Counted from the stretch's first letter, positions 8,587 to 19,033 are shown. The stretch: DNA of 64,000 nt from Pseudomonas sp. 31-12 (GCF_003151075.1 NZ_CP029482.1:6602001-6666000); one strand, 5' to 3'. Notes: generated by a model not told the origin, from the sequence alone. Translations and numbers: made by a program.

Positions 8587-9201
8587 CTAAAGCAACTTCC
8601 GGATATCTTCCGGCAGCAAGCTCATGTATTTGCGAACCGGGCTGTTCCGGCACTCCCGAACGATTTTCGGCACGCGCTTGTTCAACTTGGCAATCAATGC
8701 CAGGCGCTGCTCTTTTTCCAACTGTTCCGTATAAATCACATTCGACAGATAGGCCCGCGTGTAACCAAACAAGGCCGCATCAACCCATGCGTATTCCGGA
8801 ATGTCGCCCATCGCCTCATTAACATCACGGCATCTCAACCGCTGGAGCCATTGGTTAGCGTGAATGGGCGTATCAAGATCCAGTCTGAAAACCATTGGGG
8901 CCGTCACTTCCTGCTCAGCAGGCAAGTCCCCTTCGACTGCCCACGGCTTGAAGCGCCATTGCGTGATTGCCTTCCTGGTCGCCTCTGCCAGATCGGGATG
9001 GTCGCTTTGTAAAATGCTAATTTTGTTGACCGAGCCGTCGGCATACACCGTGAATCTGACCCTGACCTCACCCGTCACACCGGCTCGGAATAGTTCTCTA
9101 GGGTAAATAGGCTTCGGATTGTTTTCAGGGAGCAAAAACACCTCCCCAGCCCAAACACCCACTGACCCAACCAACAAAAGCAAAAACACCAACCACCGCA
9201 T
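8587..9201 (-). CDS. TonB C-terminal domain protein without the usual anchor and spacer
   Basis: 204 aa. After a signal-like helix (residues 1-18, ending VWAG) the chain enters the TonB_C fold at once: PIYPRELFRAGVTGEVRVRF ... GSVNKISILQSDHPDL ... AITQWRFKPW. TonB normally has an uncleaved anchor plus a Pro-Lys spacer of about 100 residues that crosses the periplasm; here the spacer is missing. A further 90 residues of no recognised domain follow, with two Cys and many basic residues. No exbB/exbD or receptor gene is nearby. It may be a periplasmic adaptor rather than an energy transducer. Start ATG has GGGGAGGGG just upstream. Confidence 0.75.
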   Translation of the reverse strand: MRWLVFLLLLVGSVGVWAGEVFLLPENNPKPIYPRELFRAGVTGEVRVRFTVYADGSVNKISILQSDHPDLAEATRKAITQWRFKPWAVEGDLPAEQEVTAPMVFRLDLDTPIHANQWLQRLRCRDVNEAMGDIPEYAWVDAALFGYTRAYLSNVIYTEQLEKEQRLALIAKLNKRVPKIVRECRNSPVRKYMSLLPEDIRKLL

Positions 9202-9528
9202 AACCCCTCCCCTTCACCACTGAAATGCCAATCCCGGCACCAGCACAAAGGTTAAGACTCGGTGATCAGAAACAGAACGCCGCGACTTCCTGTTCAGTCG
9301 CAGGACATTTCCCAAAGCCCCGTCCTACCCCGGACCGAAATGCCTCATCAATGACCACTCGGGACGTTTCCCACAACGCCCTTCACTTATACCTGTGCGA
9401 CATGTTCATAAAGGAACACGCGATCCCCCACATTTCCGCTGTTTGGTCGATGCGAACCGGTGCTATTTTCGGTAACGAAACTGTAACATTCGCATCCGCA
9501 GTCAAAACAAGAAATCTGGAGCTCTTGA
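9202..9528. other. Upstream region of glpT (327 bases without a gene)
   Basis: This divergent interval separates the tonB-like start from glpT. It carries no credible reading frame. Its right end holds a GlpR-like operator (9467-9480) and the glpT ribosome site GGAG at 9518-9521. The left part shows nothing I can name. Confidence 0.5.
9467..9480. promoter_or_regulatory. Probable GlpR operator upstream of glpT
   Basis: A perfect inverted repeat TTTCG-GTAA-CGAAA lies 49 bases ahead of the glpT start. Its core TTCG-N4-CGAA matches the centre of the E. coli GlpR (glycerol-3-phosphate repressor) operator as I recall it. Placement next to a glycerol-3-phosphate transporter supports the call. Confidence 0.6.
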
Positions 9529-10878
9529 ATGTTTGCTTTCTTTCGTCCTGCCGCACATCAGGCTCCATTGCCTGAAGAAAAAATAGACGACACCTATAAA
9601 CGCCTCCGCTGGCAGATCTTCGCCGGGATTTTCATTGGGTATGCGGGTTATTACCTGCTGCGCAAAAACTTCTCCCTGGCCATGCCCTACCTGATCGAAG
9701 AGGGCTATACCCGTGGCGAGCTGGGTCTGGCGTTGTCGGCGATTGCCATCGCCTACGGTTTGTCCAAGTTCCTGATGGGCATTGTTTCCGACCGCTCCAA
9801 CCCGCGCTTCTTCCTGCCATTCGGCCTGCTGGTCTCGGCTGGCGTGATGTTCATTTTCGGATTTGCGCCTTGGGCGACGTCCAGCGTGACCATCATGTTC
9901 ATCCTGCTGTTTATCAACGGCTGGGCCCAGGGCATGGGTTGGCCGCCAAGTGGGCGGACCATGGTTCACTGGTGGTCGCAAAAGGAACGCGGCGGCGTAG
10001 TGTCCCTGTGGAACGTCGCACATAACGTCGGCGGTGGCCTGATCGGCCCGCTGTTCCTGCTGGGCATGGGCTTGTTCAATGACTGGCACGCGGCGTTCTA
10101 TGTGCCGGCGGCCGTTGCCATGGCGGTGGCGGTGTTTGCCTTCGTCACCATGCGCGACACACCGCAATCGGTTGGCCTGCCGCCGATCGAGAAGTACAAG
10201 AACGACTACCCGGAAGGCTATGACGCCAGTCACGAAGAAGAATTCAGCGCCAAGGAAATCTTCGTCAAATACGTGCTGCGCAACAAAATGCTCTGGTACA
10301 TCGCAATGGCCAACGTCTTTGTCTACCTGCTGCGCTACGGCGTGCTGGACTGGGCACCGACCTACCTCAAAGAAGCCAAAGGCTTCAGCGTGGACAAAAC
10401 GTCGTGGGCGTATTTCCTCTACGAGTGGGCAGGTATTCCCGGGACACTGTTGTGCGGCTGGATGTCGGACAAGATCTTCCGTGGCAACCGCGGCCTGACC
10501 GGCATGGTGTTCATGGCGTTGGTGACCGTGGCGACGCTGGTCTATTGGCTCAACCCGGCCGGCAACCCGACTGTCGACATGATCGCGCTGATCTCGATTG
10601 GCTTCCTGATCTACGGTCCGGTGATGCTGATCGGCCTGCAAGCGCTGGAACTGGCACCGAAAAAAGCCGCCGGTACGGCAGCGGGTTTCACGGGTCTGTT
10701 CGGGTATCTGGGTGGCTCGGTCGCAGCCAGTGCAGCGATGGGCTACACCGTGGACCACTTTGGCTGGGACGGCGGTTTTGTCCTACTGATCGGCGCGTGC
10801 CTGTTGGCGATGGCCTTCCTTGCACCGACGCTGTGGCACAAGCAAGTCGCCAGTCAGAGCCGCGAAGCGATCGCCTGA
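9529..10878 (+). CDS. glpT: Glycerol-3-phosphate transporter
   Basis: 449 aa, major facilitator fold with twelve helices. It belongs to the organophosphate:phosphate antiporter family, exchanging external glycerol-3-phosphate for internal phosphate at the inner membrane. Family signatures include [21 protein letters not shown] near the start (the Arg in RKN is near the substrate site) and [24 protein letters not shown] residues in helices 4-5 (here [20 protein letters not shown]). GGAG lies 8 bases before the ATG. A GlpR-like operator upstream suggests induction by glycerol-3-phosphate. Its 3' end overlaps the convergent chaC gene by 25 bases. Confidence 0.95.
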   Translation: MFAFFRPAAHQAPLPEEKIDDTYKRLRWQIFAGIFIGYAGYYLLRKNFSLAMPYLIEEGYTRGELGLALSAIAIAYGLSKFLMGIVSDRSNPRFFLPFGLLVSAGVMFIFGFAPWATSSVTIMFILLFINGWAQGMGWPPSGRTMVHWWSQKERGGVVSLWNVAHNVGGGLIGPLFLLGMGLFNDWHAAFYVPAAVAMAVAVFAFVTMRDTPQSVGLPPIEKYKNDYPEGYDASHEEEFSAKEIFVKYVLRNKMLWYIAMANVFVYLLRYGVLDWAPTYLKEAKGFSVDKTSWAYFLYEWAGIPGTLLCGWMSDKIFRGNRGLTGMVFMALVTVATLVYWLNPAGNPTVDMIALISIGFLIYGPVMLIGLQALELAPKKAAGTAAGFTGLFGYLGGSVAASAAMGYTVDHFGWDGGFVLLIGACLLAMAFLAPTLWHKQVASQSREAIA

Positions 10879-11522
10879 TCGGCTTTTGATTTACAGCGCT
10901 TGAGCCGCGCCTCCAGATTCCGGTCTGGCATGGCGTGGCTGCGCAGGGCGTTGGCGGTCTGCTCGACATAATCGCGAGTGGTGCCGTAACGCCCGCAAGC
11001 GTTTTCGAACACGTGGCTCAGCACATGATCCGGCAAGTTGCCGGCATAGCTGGGCAAATGCCGCTCCAAGACAAATCCCAATGCCTGAACCTGGCTTCCG
11101 TCTTCGAGACGGCAGTTGAGCCAGTGTGGGCGATAGGACGGGAACGGCATTTCGCGCTGCCAAAGCGCATAAAGCGAGGCTTCCAGTTGTTCTTCGGGCA
11201 AACGATAAGCGAAGCCGCTGCAAGAACCGCCGCGATCCAGGCCAAAGACCAGACCGGGGACTTCCGGCGTACCGCGATGTTCGTGGGACCACAGGTACAA
11301 GCCGCGATGGTAGCCATGCACTCGGCCGCGCACTCGCTCCACCGCCGCGCACTCAGGGCGCCAGATCAGCGAACCATAAGCGAACAGCCAGACCGGCCCG
11401 CCCTTGTGACGCGCCATGGTCGACTGCATCGAGCTGAGCAATTGTTCGTGCGTAAGCTGCGGCCCCAGATCGAGCCGCGGAGGGTAAGCCAGATTCAAAA
11501 ATGAAGATTCAATGGCGCTCAT
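10854..11522 (-). CDS. chaC: ChaC-like gamma-glutamylcyclotransferase
   Basis: 222 aa. It contains the family motif [11 protein letters not shown] (near residue 48) and the [20 protein letters not shown] loop, ending with a helical C-terminus that carries [11 protein letters not shown]. ChaC enzymes cleave glutathione to 5-oxoproline and Cys-Gly in the cytoplasm. The catalytic glutamate probably lies in WQREM. Length fits the bacterial ChaC family. The gene overlaps glpT tail to tail. Upstream (to the right) is an AT-rich, palindrome-bearing spacer that may hold its promoter. Confidence 0.88.
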   Translation of the reverse strand: MSAIESSFLNLAYPPRLDLGPQLTHEQLLSSMQSTMARHKGGPVWLFAYGSLIWRPECAAVERVRGRVHGYHRGLYLWSHEHRGTPEVPGLVFGLDRGGSCSGFAYRLPEEQLEASLYALWQREMPFPSYRPHWLNCRLEDGSQVQALGFVLERHLPSYAGNLPDHVLSHVFENACGRYGTTRDYVEQTANALRSHAMPDRNLEARLKRCKSKADQAIASRL

Positions 11523-11604
11523 GGCGAATAGCGTTCAGCTCCCCGCGAGTGAAGAATTACTTAATAGAACGCACCGCCGTAACAATAAGGCACATATGTT
11601 TTAA

Positions 11605-11644
11605 GGCAATTTAAGTGCCATGGCACAATTTTTAAATAATTGCC
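11605..11644. promoter_or_regulatory. Nested inverted repeats in an AT-rich spacer upstream of chaC
   Basis: A 12-bp perfect palindrome GTGCCATGGCAC (11615-11626) sits inside a wider inverted repeat GGCAATT (11605-11611) / AATTGCC (11638-11644). The whole spacer 11523-11717 is far richer in A and T than its surroundings. Position 80-120 bases ahead of the chaC start suits an operator. No regulator is identified. Confidence 0.4.
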
Positions 11645-11717
11645 TCGCTGAGATATAACCTACCGGCATTTATATAAATCCATAAATACCGATCGGCTAT
11701 ATGGGAAGTTATAACGC

Positions 11718-12686
11718 TTAAGACCGTGGCGCGTACGCAAACACATCCGCGCGCATCTGATGAGCATCCATCCCCGCTTCAACCAACGCATCCAGTGTGC
11801 CGTAGACCATGGCCGGTGAGCCGCTGGCATACACGTGCAAGGATTTCAGATCAGGGAAATCCTCACACACCGCCTCATGCAGCATCCCGCAACGCCCCTG
11901 CCAGCCGCATTGATCGCTGACGACTTTATGCAGAAACAGGTTCGGGAGTTTCAGCCATTCGTCCCAATGTTCGATTTCGTAAAAGTCTTCGGGACGACGC
12001 ACACCCCAATACAGATGCACCGGATGTTTAAACCCCGCGGCCCGGCAATGTTCGATCAGGCTGTGGATCTGGCCCATGCCGGTGCCTGCGGCGATCAGCA
12101 CCAGCGGACCGTCCGGCAATTCCGCCAGATGGGTATCGCCGAACGGCATCTCGATCCGCACCATCGGATTGCGCTGCAGTTGTTCGATCAGGTTTTGCGC
12201 ACTGCTTTCGCGCGCCAGTACATGGATTTCCAGGTCTCGCCCGCCATGCGGGGCCGAGGCCAGGGAGAAGGCGGATTTCTCGCCGTTCTCACGCTCGATC
12301 ATCAAATACTGGCCAGCGTGATAACGCGGCGGCTTGCCCGCCGGCGCTCGCAGATGCACGCGAAAGGTATCGCCACCCACGTCCCTGCACTCAATGACCT
12401 GACACGACAAGCTGCGCACCGGCAATTCTCCCAGCGCGAGCACGCCATCCCACAGCACGATGCAGTCTTCCAGCGGCTCTGCTATGCAAGTGTAGAACTC
12501 GCCATGGTCACGCACATCGCCGGCCTGTTCGACCCGCCCTTCCACCAGCAACGCCGCGCACACGTGGCAGTTACCGTTGCGGCAGCTTTGCGGGCATTCA
12601 TAGCCCAGGCGCCGCGCGCCATCGAGAATCCGCTCGCCGGGCAGAATCTGTAGCACTGCTCCGGAGGGCTGCAAGGTTACACGCAT
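11718..12686 (-). CDS. 2Fe-2S ferredoxin-NAD(P)H flavin reductase (Fre-like) coupled to ubiD
   Basis: 322 aa. The N-terminal plant-type ferredoxin domain carries four cluster cysteines as C-x4-C-x2-C (CRNGNCHVC) plus the cysteine in EFYTC. Then come an FAD domain (the motif YHAGQYLMIE, where Arg-x-Tyr-Ser is replaced by SAFSLAS) and an NAD(P)H domain (GPLVLIAAGTGMGQIHSLIE). This layout matches CDP-6-deoxyglucoseen reductase and phenol hydroxylase reductase chains. The ATG shares one base with the ubiD stop (TGATG), so the two are translated together. E. coli also has a flavin reductase (fre) next to ubiD; supplying reduced FMN for the prenyl-FMN cofactor is a plausible role. Confidence 0.85.
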   Translation of the reverse strand: MRVTLQPSGAVLQILPGERILDGARRLGYECPQSCRNGNCHVCAALLVEGRVEQAGDVRDHGEFYTCIAEPLEDCIVLWDGVLALGELPVRSLSCQVIECRDVGGDTFRVHLRAPAGKPPRYHAGQYLMIERENGEKSAFSLASAPHGGRDLEIHVLARESSAQNLIEQLQRNPMVRIEMPFGDTHLAELPDGPLVLIAAGTGMGQIHSLIEHCRAAGFKHPVHLYWGVRRPEDFYEIEHWDEWLKLPNLFLHKVVSDQCGWQGRCGMLHEAVCEDFPDLKSLHVYASGSPAMVYGTLDALVEAGMDAHQMRADVFAYAPRS

Positions 12687-14152
12687 CAATCTATTCCTAA
12701 CTGATTCCAGATGGCATCGATCCGCTGGGTCACGGCGTCGTCCTTGACGATCACCCGGCCCCACTCGCGAGTGGTTTCGCCCGGCCATTTGTGCGTGGCA
12801 TCGAGCCCCATCTTCGAGCCCAGGCCGGAGACCGGCGAGGCGAAGTCGAGGTAGTCGATCGGCGTGTTGTCGATCATCACCGTGTCGCGCTTGGGGTCCA
12901 TGCGCGTGGTAATGGCCCAGATCACGTCGTTCCAGTCCCGCGCATTGATATCGTCGTCAGTGACGATAACGAACTTGGTGTACATGAACTGTCGCAAAAA
13001 CGACCAGACACCGAGCATTACCCGCTTGGCGTGGCCCGGATACGACTTCTTCATGGTCACGATGGCCATGCGGTACGAGCAACCTTCCGGCGGCAGGTAG
13101 AAGTCGGTGATTTCCGGGAACTGCTTCTGCAGGATCGGCACGAACACTTCGTTCAGCGCTACACCGAGAATCGCCGGCTCATCCGGCGGACGGCCGGTGT
13201 AGGTGCTGTGGTAGATCGGTTTGATCCGGTGGGTGATGCGCTCGACGGTGAACACCGGGAAGCTGTCGACTTCGTTGTAGTAACCGGTGTGGTCGCCGTA
13301 TGGGCCTTCGTCGGCCATTTCGCCCGGATGGATCACGCCTTCAAGGATGATTTCCGCAGTGGCCGGTACTTGCAGGTCATTGCCGCGGCATTTCACCAGT
13401 TCAGTACGGTTGCCGCGCAGCAGACCGGCGAAGGCGTATTCGGAGAGGCTGTCCGGTACCGGCGTCACGGCGCCGAGGATGGTCGCCGGATCAGCGCCCA
13501 ACGCCACGGCGACCGGGAACGGCTGGCCGGGATGCTTCTCGCACCATTCGCGATAATCCAGTGCGCCGCCACGGTGGCTCAGCCAGCGCATGATGACTTT
13601 GTTGCGGCCAATGACCTGCTGACGGTAGATGCCGAGGTTCTGGCGGTCCTTGTTCGGACCTTTTGTGACGGTCAGGCCCCAAGTGATCAGCGGGCCGACA
13701 TCGCCCGGCCAGCAGGTCTGCACCGGCAGCATCGCCAGGTCGACGTCGTCGCCTTCGATGACCACTTCCTGGCACACCGCATCCTTGACGACTTTCGGCG
13801 CCATCGCAATGATCTTGCGGAAGATCGGCAGCTTGGACCAGGCGTCTTTCAAGCCCTTCGGCGGCTCAGGCTCTTTGAGGAAGGCCAGCAGCTTGCCGAT
13901 CTCGCGCAGTTCGCTGACCGCCTCGGCGCCCATGCCCATGGCCACCCGCTCGGGGGTGCCGAACAGGTTGCCGAGCACTGGAATGTCGTAGCCGGTCGGG
14001 TTCTCGAACAACAGCGCCGGGCCTTTTGCCCGCAGCGTGCGATCACAGACCTCGGTCATCTCCAGCACTGGAGAGACGGGGATCTGGATGCGTTTCAACT
14101 CTCCGCGCTGCTCAAGCTGCTGCACGAAATCCCGAAGATCCTTGAATTTCAT
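12686..14152 (-). CDS. ubiD: 4-hydroxy-3-polyprenylbenzoate decarboxylase
   Basis: 488 aa, full UbiD length. It decarboxylates the polyprenylated 4-hydroxybenzoate ring in ubiquinone synthesis using prenylated FMN made by UbiX. Signatures include [20 protein letters not shown], the prenyl-FMN/metal region [19 protein letters not shown] and the catalytic Glu region [20 protein letters not shown]. The start [13 protein letters not shown] matches the PAO1 protein. An in-frame GTG four codons upstream is possible because E. coli UbiD is slightly longer there. A flavin reductase gene overlaps its stop. ubiX is not in the window. Confidence 0.95.
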   Translation of the reverse strand: MKFKDLRDFVQQLEQRGELKRIQIPVSPVLEMTEVCDRTLRAKGPALLFENPTGYDIPVLGNLFGTPERVAMGMGAEAVSELREIGKLLAFLKEPEPPKGLKDAWSKLPIFRKIIAMAPKVVKDAVCQEVVIEGDDVDLAMLPVQTCWPGDVGPLITWGLTVTKGPNKDRQNLGIYRQQVIGRNKVIMRWLSHRGGALDYREWCEKHPGQPFPVAVALGADPATILGAVTPVPDSLSEYAFAGLLRGNRTELVKCRGNDLQVPATAEIILEGVIHPGEMADEGPYGDHTGYYNEVDSFPVFTVERITHRIKPIYHSTYTGRPPDEPAILGVALNEVFVPILQKQFPEITDFYLPPEGCSYRMAIVTMKKSYPGHAKRVMLGVWSFLRQFMYTKFVIVTDDDINARDWNDVIWAITTRMDPKRDTVMIDNTPIDYLDFASPVSGLGSKMGLDATHKWPGETTREWGRVIVKDDAVTQRIDAIWNQLGID

Positions 14153-14221
14153 TGACGATGGCACCCCTAAAATAGGCGTACATCCTACCTGCTCTGCCGT
14201 CCGCTGGCAGCTTATCGCTGA

Positions 14222-16222
14222 TTACTTGGCCGCATTTGCGTTGCCATTGCCCAGTGTCGTCCGGGCTTGCAAGCGGTTGAACAGCGGATCAAGCACCGGC
14301 GCGATGAAGCGCGCACCGACCTCTGACAGGTGATTGTCGTCGGTATACAGCGAATGGCCGTCGAGCTCGGCGCGGCACAGACCCGCTTGATCACACAACA
14401 ACGGCGCCGGATCGACCACGGTTACGCCGGGGTTGGCCGCCGCCACTTGCGCAAACAGTTGGCTGATGAACGCCTGACGCTTGAAGTGCTCGGCCACTGC
14501 CAACCCGACGTCATCGGTCGGACGGTGCAACATGGCCAGGCGGCTGAGGCGGTACGGCGGACTGAAGGGTTGCAGCGGCGCCTCCTTGATCAGCCAGACG
14601 CGGTGCCCGCCATTGCGCAATTGCCGGACGGTCGCCTGTAATCCTTCGGCGAGTCGCTGCTCGGCATGGGTCCGGTCGTAACGACCTTGGGAATCTTTCA
14701 GAGCATGCCCGAAATCGCCCTTCGCATCGCCATAGAGATACAGGCTCCAGCGCGCGACCAGCACCACGTCGCCCACCGTTTGTGGTTTCAAGGCCTGCTC
14801 GACCCGACGATTGAAACGGACGCACCGTTGATCGTGCTCAAGCCCTTCCACCGGGATGCAGCCCGGGGAACTGGTGAGAATCACGCTGATGCCATGTTTT
14901 TGCGCGCCCTCATCGAACACCGGAATCAGGGCGGTGGCGTGACTGTCGCCCCAGACCAGCACCTGTGACGACAGTGCTGGCGCCCCGTAATGACAGAAAA
15001 GCTTGTCGTCAGGGGTCTTGTCGTCGGCCAGGCAACGCATCAGTTCCGGTCGCCATTCCTTCGCCTCGGCGTACTGCAACGCTTGATCGGACAGGCGCGA
15101 CGGCAAGCCATCGGTCCAGCGCAACGATTGGCCGGCCAGGCCCAACACCAGAATGCCGAAACCGGCCGCCACCAGCACCTGCCGACGCCCCGCCAACAGC
15201 CGCCGCTCGCGGAACGGCGTCTCGACGAATTTCCACGACAAGTAACCCAGCACCAGGGTGAGCAGAATCAGGCCGGCAATATCAAACGGACCGGGCTCCT
15301 CGACACTGGCGTAACTGGCAAAGACAAACACCGGCCAATGCCACAGGTACCAGGAATAGGAAATCAACCCGAGGCCGACCAGCACACGACTGGCCAGCAA
15401 TTCACCGACCAGGGTCTGCCGGTGGCCGTTGGCCCAGATCAGCGCAACCACACCCAGGGTCGGCAGCAACGCTGCGGCACCGGGAAATGGCGTGCTTCTG
15501 TCGTAACCCACGACCGCCAGTAGAATCATCCCGAACCCGACCAGGCTGACCATCTGAGCGCCAGCGGTGGTCAGACGCCATTGGCTTCTGGGCGCAACAG
15601 CCAGCATCGCGCCAGCCAACAGCTCCCACGCACGCATCGGCAACAGGAAAAACGCTTTCTCGGGATGATGCGCAACGGCCCAGACACTGAGCCCGAACGA
15701 CACCAGCAACACCGCGAACAGCGCCAGTCGCCAATGCTTGAGACGGCTCGACAACAGCGTCAGCAACAGCGGGAAGACGATATAGAACTGCTCTTCAACC
15801 GCCAGTGACCAGGTATGCAGCAACGGTTTGAGGTCGGAAGCGACATCAAAATAGCCGTCCTGACGCATGAACAGGATGTTGGAAACAAACATCACCTGGT
15901 AACGCACCGAGCGCCCCAGCTCTTCATAGTCCTTGGGCGCCAGCAGGAACCAACCCACCGCCAGCACGGCAATGATCATCGCAAACAACGCAGGGAGGAT
16001 TCGTCGGGCACGGCGGGCCCAGAAATCGACAAAGCTGAAACGCCCGGCCTGACGCTGGTTCCAGATGATCGAGGTGATCAGGTAGCCGGATATGACAAAG
16101 AAGATGTCCACGCCGACGAATCCGCCGGTAAACCCTGGAACACCAAAGTGGAACAGCACCACAGCAATCACGGCGATTGCGCGTAAGCCGTCGATGTCCC
16201 TTCGATAAGCAAGCGTGCTCAT
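14222..16222 (-). CDS. Membrane acyltransferase fused to an SGNH domain (OafA/OatA type)
   Basis: 666 aa. Residues 1-360 form an acyltransferase-3 domain with ten or more helices: start RRDIDGLRAIAVIAVVLFHF (the conserved His near 25), then RRARRILPALF. Residues 400-666 form a periplasmic SGNH esterase/transferase-like domain with nucleophile Ser427 in WGDSHAT and Asp628-x-x-His631 in DDNHLSE. Such fusions O-acetylate lipopolysaccharide O-antigen, peptidoglycan or exopolysaccharide. The acceptor is unknown because no glycan cluster lies nearby. It is transcribed away from rho's terminator side and stands alone. Confidence 0.88.
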   Translation of the reverse strand: MSTLAYRRDIDGLRAIAVIAVVLFHFGVPGFTGGFVGVDIFFVISGYLITSIIWNQRQAGRFSFVDFWARRARRILPALFAMIIAVLAVGWFLLAPKDYEELGRSVRYQVMFVSNILFMRQDGYFDVASDLKPLLHTWSLAVEEQFYIVFPLLLTLLSSRLKHWRLALFAVLLVSFGLSVWAVAHHPEKAFFLLPMRAWELLAGAMLAVAPRSQWRLTTAGAQMVSLVGFGMILLAVVGYDRSTPFPGAAALLPTLGVVALIWANGHRQTLVGELLASRVLVGLGLISYSWYLWHWPVFVFASYASVEEPGPFDIAGLILLTLVLGYLSWKFVETPFRERRLLAGRRQVLVAAGFGILVLGLAGQSLRWTDGLPSRLSDQALQYAEAKEWRPELMRCLADDKTPDDKLFCHYGAPALSSQVLVWGDSHATALIPVFDEGAQKHGISVILTSSPGCIPVEGLEHDQRCVRFNRRVEQALKPQTVGDVVLVARWSLYLYGDAKGDFGHALKDSQGRYDRTHAEQRLAEGLQATVRQLRNGGHRVWLIKEAPLQPFSPPYRLSRLAMLHRPTDDVGLAVAEHFKRQAFISQLFAQVAAANPGVTVVDPAPLLCDQAGLCRAELDGHSLYTDDNHLSEVGARFIAPVLDPLFNRLQARTTLGNGNANAAK

Positions 16223-16313
16223 AAACAGTAAGGCCAGTCAGTTGATTGTTTTTACGATCGTTTTTTGTTTTTTAACTGACCGGAGTTAATCACAAACCTC
16301 CCATTTTTCGCGC

Positions 16314-16342
16314 AAAAAAAATGGCGCCCCGAAGGACGCCAT
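16314..16342 (-). terminator. Intrinsic terminator of rho
   Basis: On the minus strand an 8-bp stem TGGCGTCC / GGGCGCCA closed by a TTCG tetraloop is followed by eight T. It lies 23 bases after the rho stop. The Rho gene itself thus ends at a Rho-independent site. Confidence 0.88.
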
Positions 16343-16364
16343 TTTTAGCGGATGTAAAACCGCC

Positions 16365-17624
<1,260 letters not shown>

Positions 17625-17660
17625 ATAGGAATGACGTAATCATTTATGGAGGGGGGGAAA

Positions 17661-17677
17661 TTAAGCTTTTGGCTTAA
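17661..17677 (-). promoter_or_regulatory. Hairpin in the rho leader
   Basis: A perfect TTAAGC-CAAAA-GCTTAA hairpin followed by TTTCCCCCCC lies 37 bases before the rho start. It could be an attenuator or part of Rho autoregulation; the T run is short, so terminator activity is doubtful. Confidence 0.35.
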
Positions 17678-17821
17678 TGAGGCCGCGCCGCAGAGAAGGC
17701 GACAGGATCGCGTACTTATTCGAAAAGGAGTGCGTCGGCGACGGCTAGCAGGGGGCAGTGGAGAAACCAGTGCGGGGCCGAATGTACCACCTGAGTTTCG
17801 GAGCGTCTAGCCCTCAATAAC

Positions 17822-17852
17822 GAAAAGGCCCCGCATTATGCGGGGCCTTTTC
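17822..17852 (-). terminator. Intrinsic terminator of trxA
   Basis: A near-perfect stem AAAAGGCCCCGCA / TGCGGGGCCTTTT with a short loop lies 20 bases after the trxA stop. It separates trxA from the rho leader, so rho should have its own promoter. Confidence 0.88.
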
Positions 17853-17872
17853 ATGACGCTTTATAACAACGC

Positions 17873-18202
17873 TTAGATGTTGGCGTCGAGGAAGGCAGCC
17901 AGTTGCGACTTCGACAGTGCGCCGACCTTGGTCGCTTCAACGTTGCCGTTCTTGAACAGCATCAGAGTCGGGATACCACGCACGCCATGCTTGGCCGGGG
18001 TTTCCTGGTTCTCGTCGATGTTCAGCTTGGCAACGGTCAACTTGCCAGCGTAGGTGCCAGCGATCTCGTCCAAAACCGGGGCGATCATTTTGCAAGGGCC
18101 GCACCACTCAGCCCAGTAGTCAACAAGCACAGGGCCAGCAGCCTTCAGTACTTCTTCTTCGAAGTTAGCGTCGGTGACGTGCTTGATAAGATCGCTGCTC
18201 AT
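17873..18202 (-). CDS. trxA: Thioredoxin 1
   Basis: 109 aa. The active site is WCGPCK with Cys34 and Cys37, followed by the cis-proline region [11 protein letters not shown]. It is the general cytoplasmic disulfide reductant, kept reduced by thioredoxin reductase (not in this window). The gene sits directly upstream of rho in the same direction, as in E. coli and PAO1, but a strong terminator separates the two. Its ATG has CGGAGAC about 6 bases upstream. Confidence 0.97.
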   Translation of the reverse strand: MSSDLIKHVTDANFEEEVLKAAGPVLVDYWAEWCGPCKMIAPVLDEIAGTYAGKLTVAKLNIDENQETPAKHGVRGIPTLMLFKNGNVEATKVGALSKSQLAAFLDANI

Positions 18203-18325
18203 GGATGTCTCCGGGTTGTAAGCAATAAAAAAACGTGGCCCATCATAGCCGCCCTTCCCCCGTTCAGGAAGGTGCAGTTGATTGAGTCTCGCTATGGTGC
18301 CGCATGACTTTGGGTATAGCTCAAG

Positions 18326-19033
18326 TCACGGGGTGGCGGGAGCGACGAAGGCAATTCCGGTGCGCAAGGCGGCATTGCGTACATGCTCCTGCATGGCTTT
18401 CTGCGCCGCGCCGGACGAGCGCCGGGCCAGCGCGCGGAGGATTTTGCGATGTTCCTGCCAGGTTTCCATGGCGCGTTCGGCCCGGATGAACGGTAGCTTC
18501 TGGCTCTCCAGAAAGATGTCGGCGCTGGCGGTGAGGATGCTCAGCATCGCCTGATTGCCGCTGGCCAGAAGAATGCGTCGGTGAAAATCGAAATCCAGTC
18601 GCGCCGCTGCTTCGAAGTCGCCGGCCTTCAATTCATTGCGCATGGCGGCCACGTTGTCCTCCAGCGTATCGAGCTCGTGCGTGCTCAGCGTCACCGCCGC
18701 CAAACCGGCGGCAAAACCTTCCAGGGCATAGCGCAACTGGAAAATATCCAACGGCGATGCCTGGGCCGCGAATGGCCAGCTCAGCGCCCCATCGCCCCCC
18801 GGCAAATCGACCGGCGACTGCACGAACACGCCCTTGCCCGGCTGGATACTGATCACGCCCAGCGCACTCAACGACGACAGCGCCTCACGCAGCGATGCCC
18901 GACTGACCCCCAGTTGCACCGCCAGATCCCGTTGCGAAGGCAAGGCATCGCCCGGCGCGAAACCCTGCTCGGCGATCAGTTTTCGGATGGCTTGCAGCGC
19001 CACTTCAGGTACGGCTCGGGAAATCGAATTCAT
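18326..19033 (-). CDS. FadR/GntR-family transcriptional regulator (FCD domain)
   Basis: 235 aa. The N-terminal winged helix-turn-helix includes GDALPSQRDLAVQLGVSRAS and the wing GVISIQPGKGVFVQ (residues 28-72). The C-terminal FCD helical domain (from about 90) has the metal/ligand residues of the family in LDFDFHRRIL and EHRKILRAL. It is divergent from an amino-acid ABC transporter across 255 bases, so it most likely controls that transporter in response to an amino acid or related acid. The effector is not predictable. The intergenic region has a GT-N3-AC core (19174-19180) of the kind FCD regulators bind. Confidence 0.88.
   Translation of the reverse strand: MNSISRAVPEVALQAIRKLIAEQGFAPGDALPSQRDLAVQLGVSRASLREALSSLSALGVISIQPGKGVFVQSPVDLPGGDGALSWPFAAQASPLDIFQLRYALEGFAAGLAAVTLSTHELDTLEDNVAAMRNELKAGDFEAAARLDFDFHRRILLASGNQAMLSILTASADIFLESQKLPFIRAERAMETWQEHRKILRALARRSSGAAQKAMQEHVRNAALRTGIAFVAPATP

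Noticed and set aside
9445..9458. Second GlpR site (GGTCGATGCGAACC)
   Set aside because: The centre is three bases instead of four and the left arm is imperfect.
12791..14155. 454-codon plus-strand open frame opposite ubiD
   Set aside because: It is the antisense shadow of a highly conserved ubiD; its peptide is rich in His, Arg, Val and Gln with no domain, as expected from high GC third positions.
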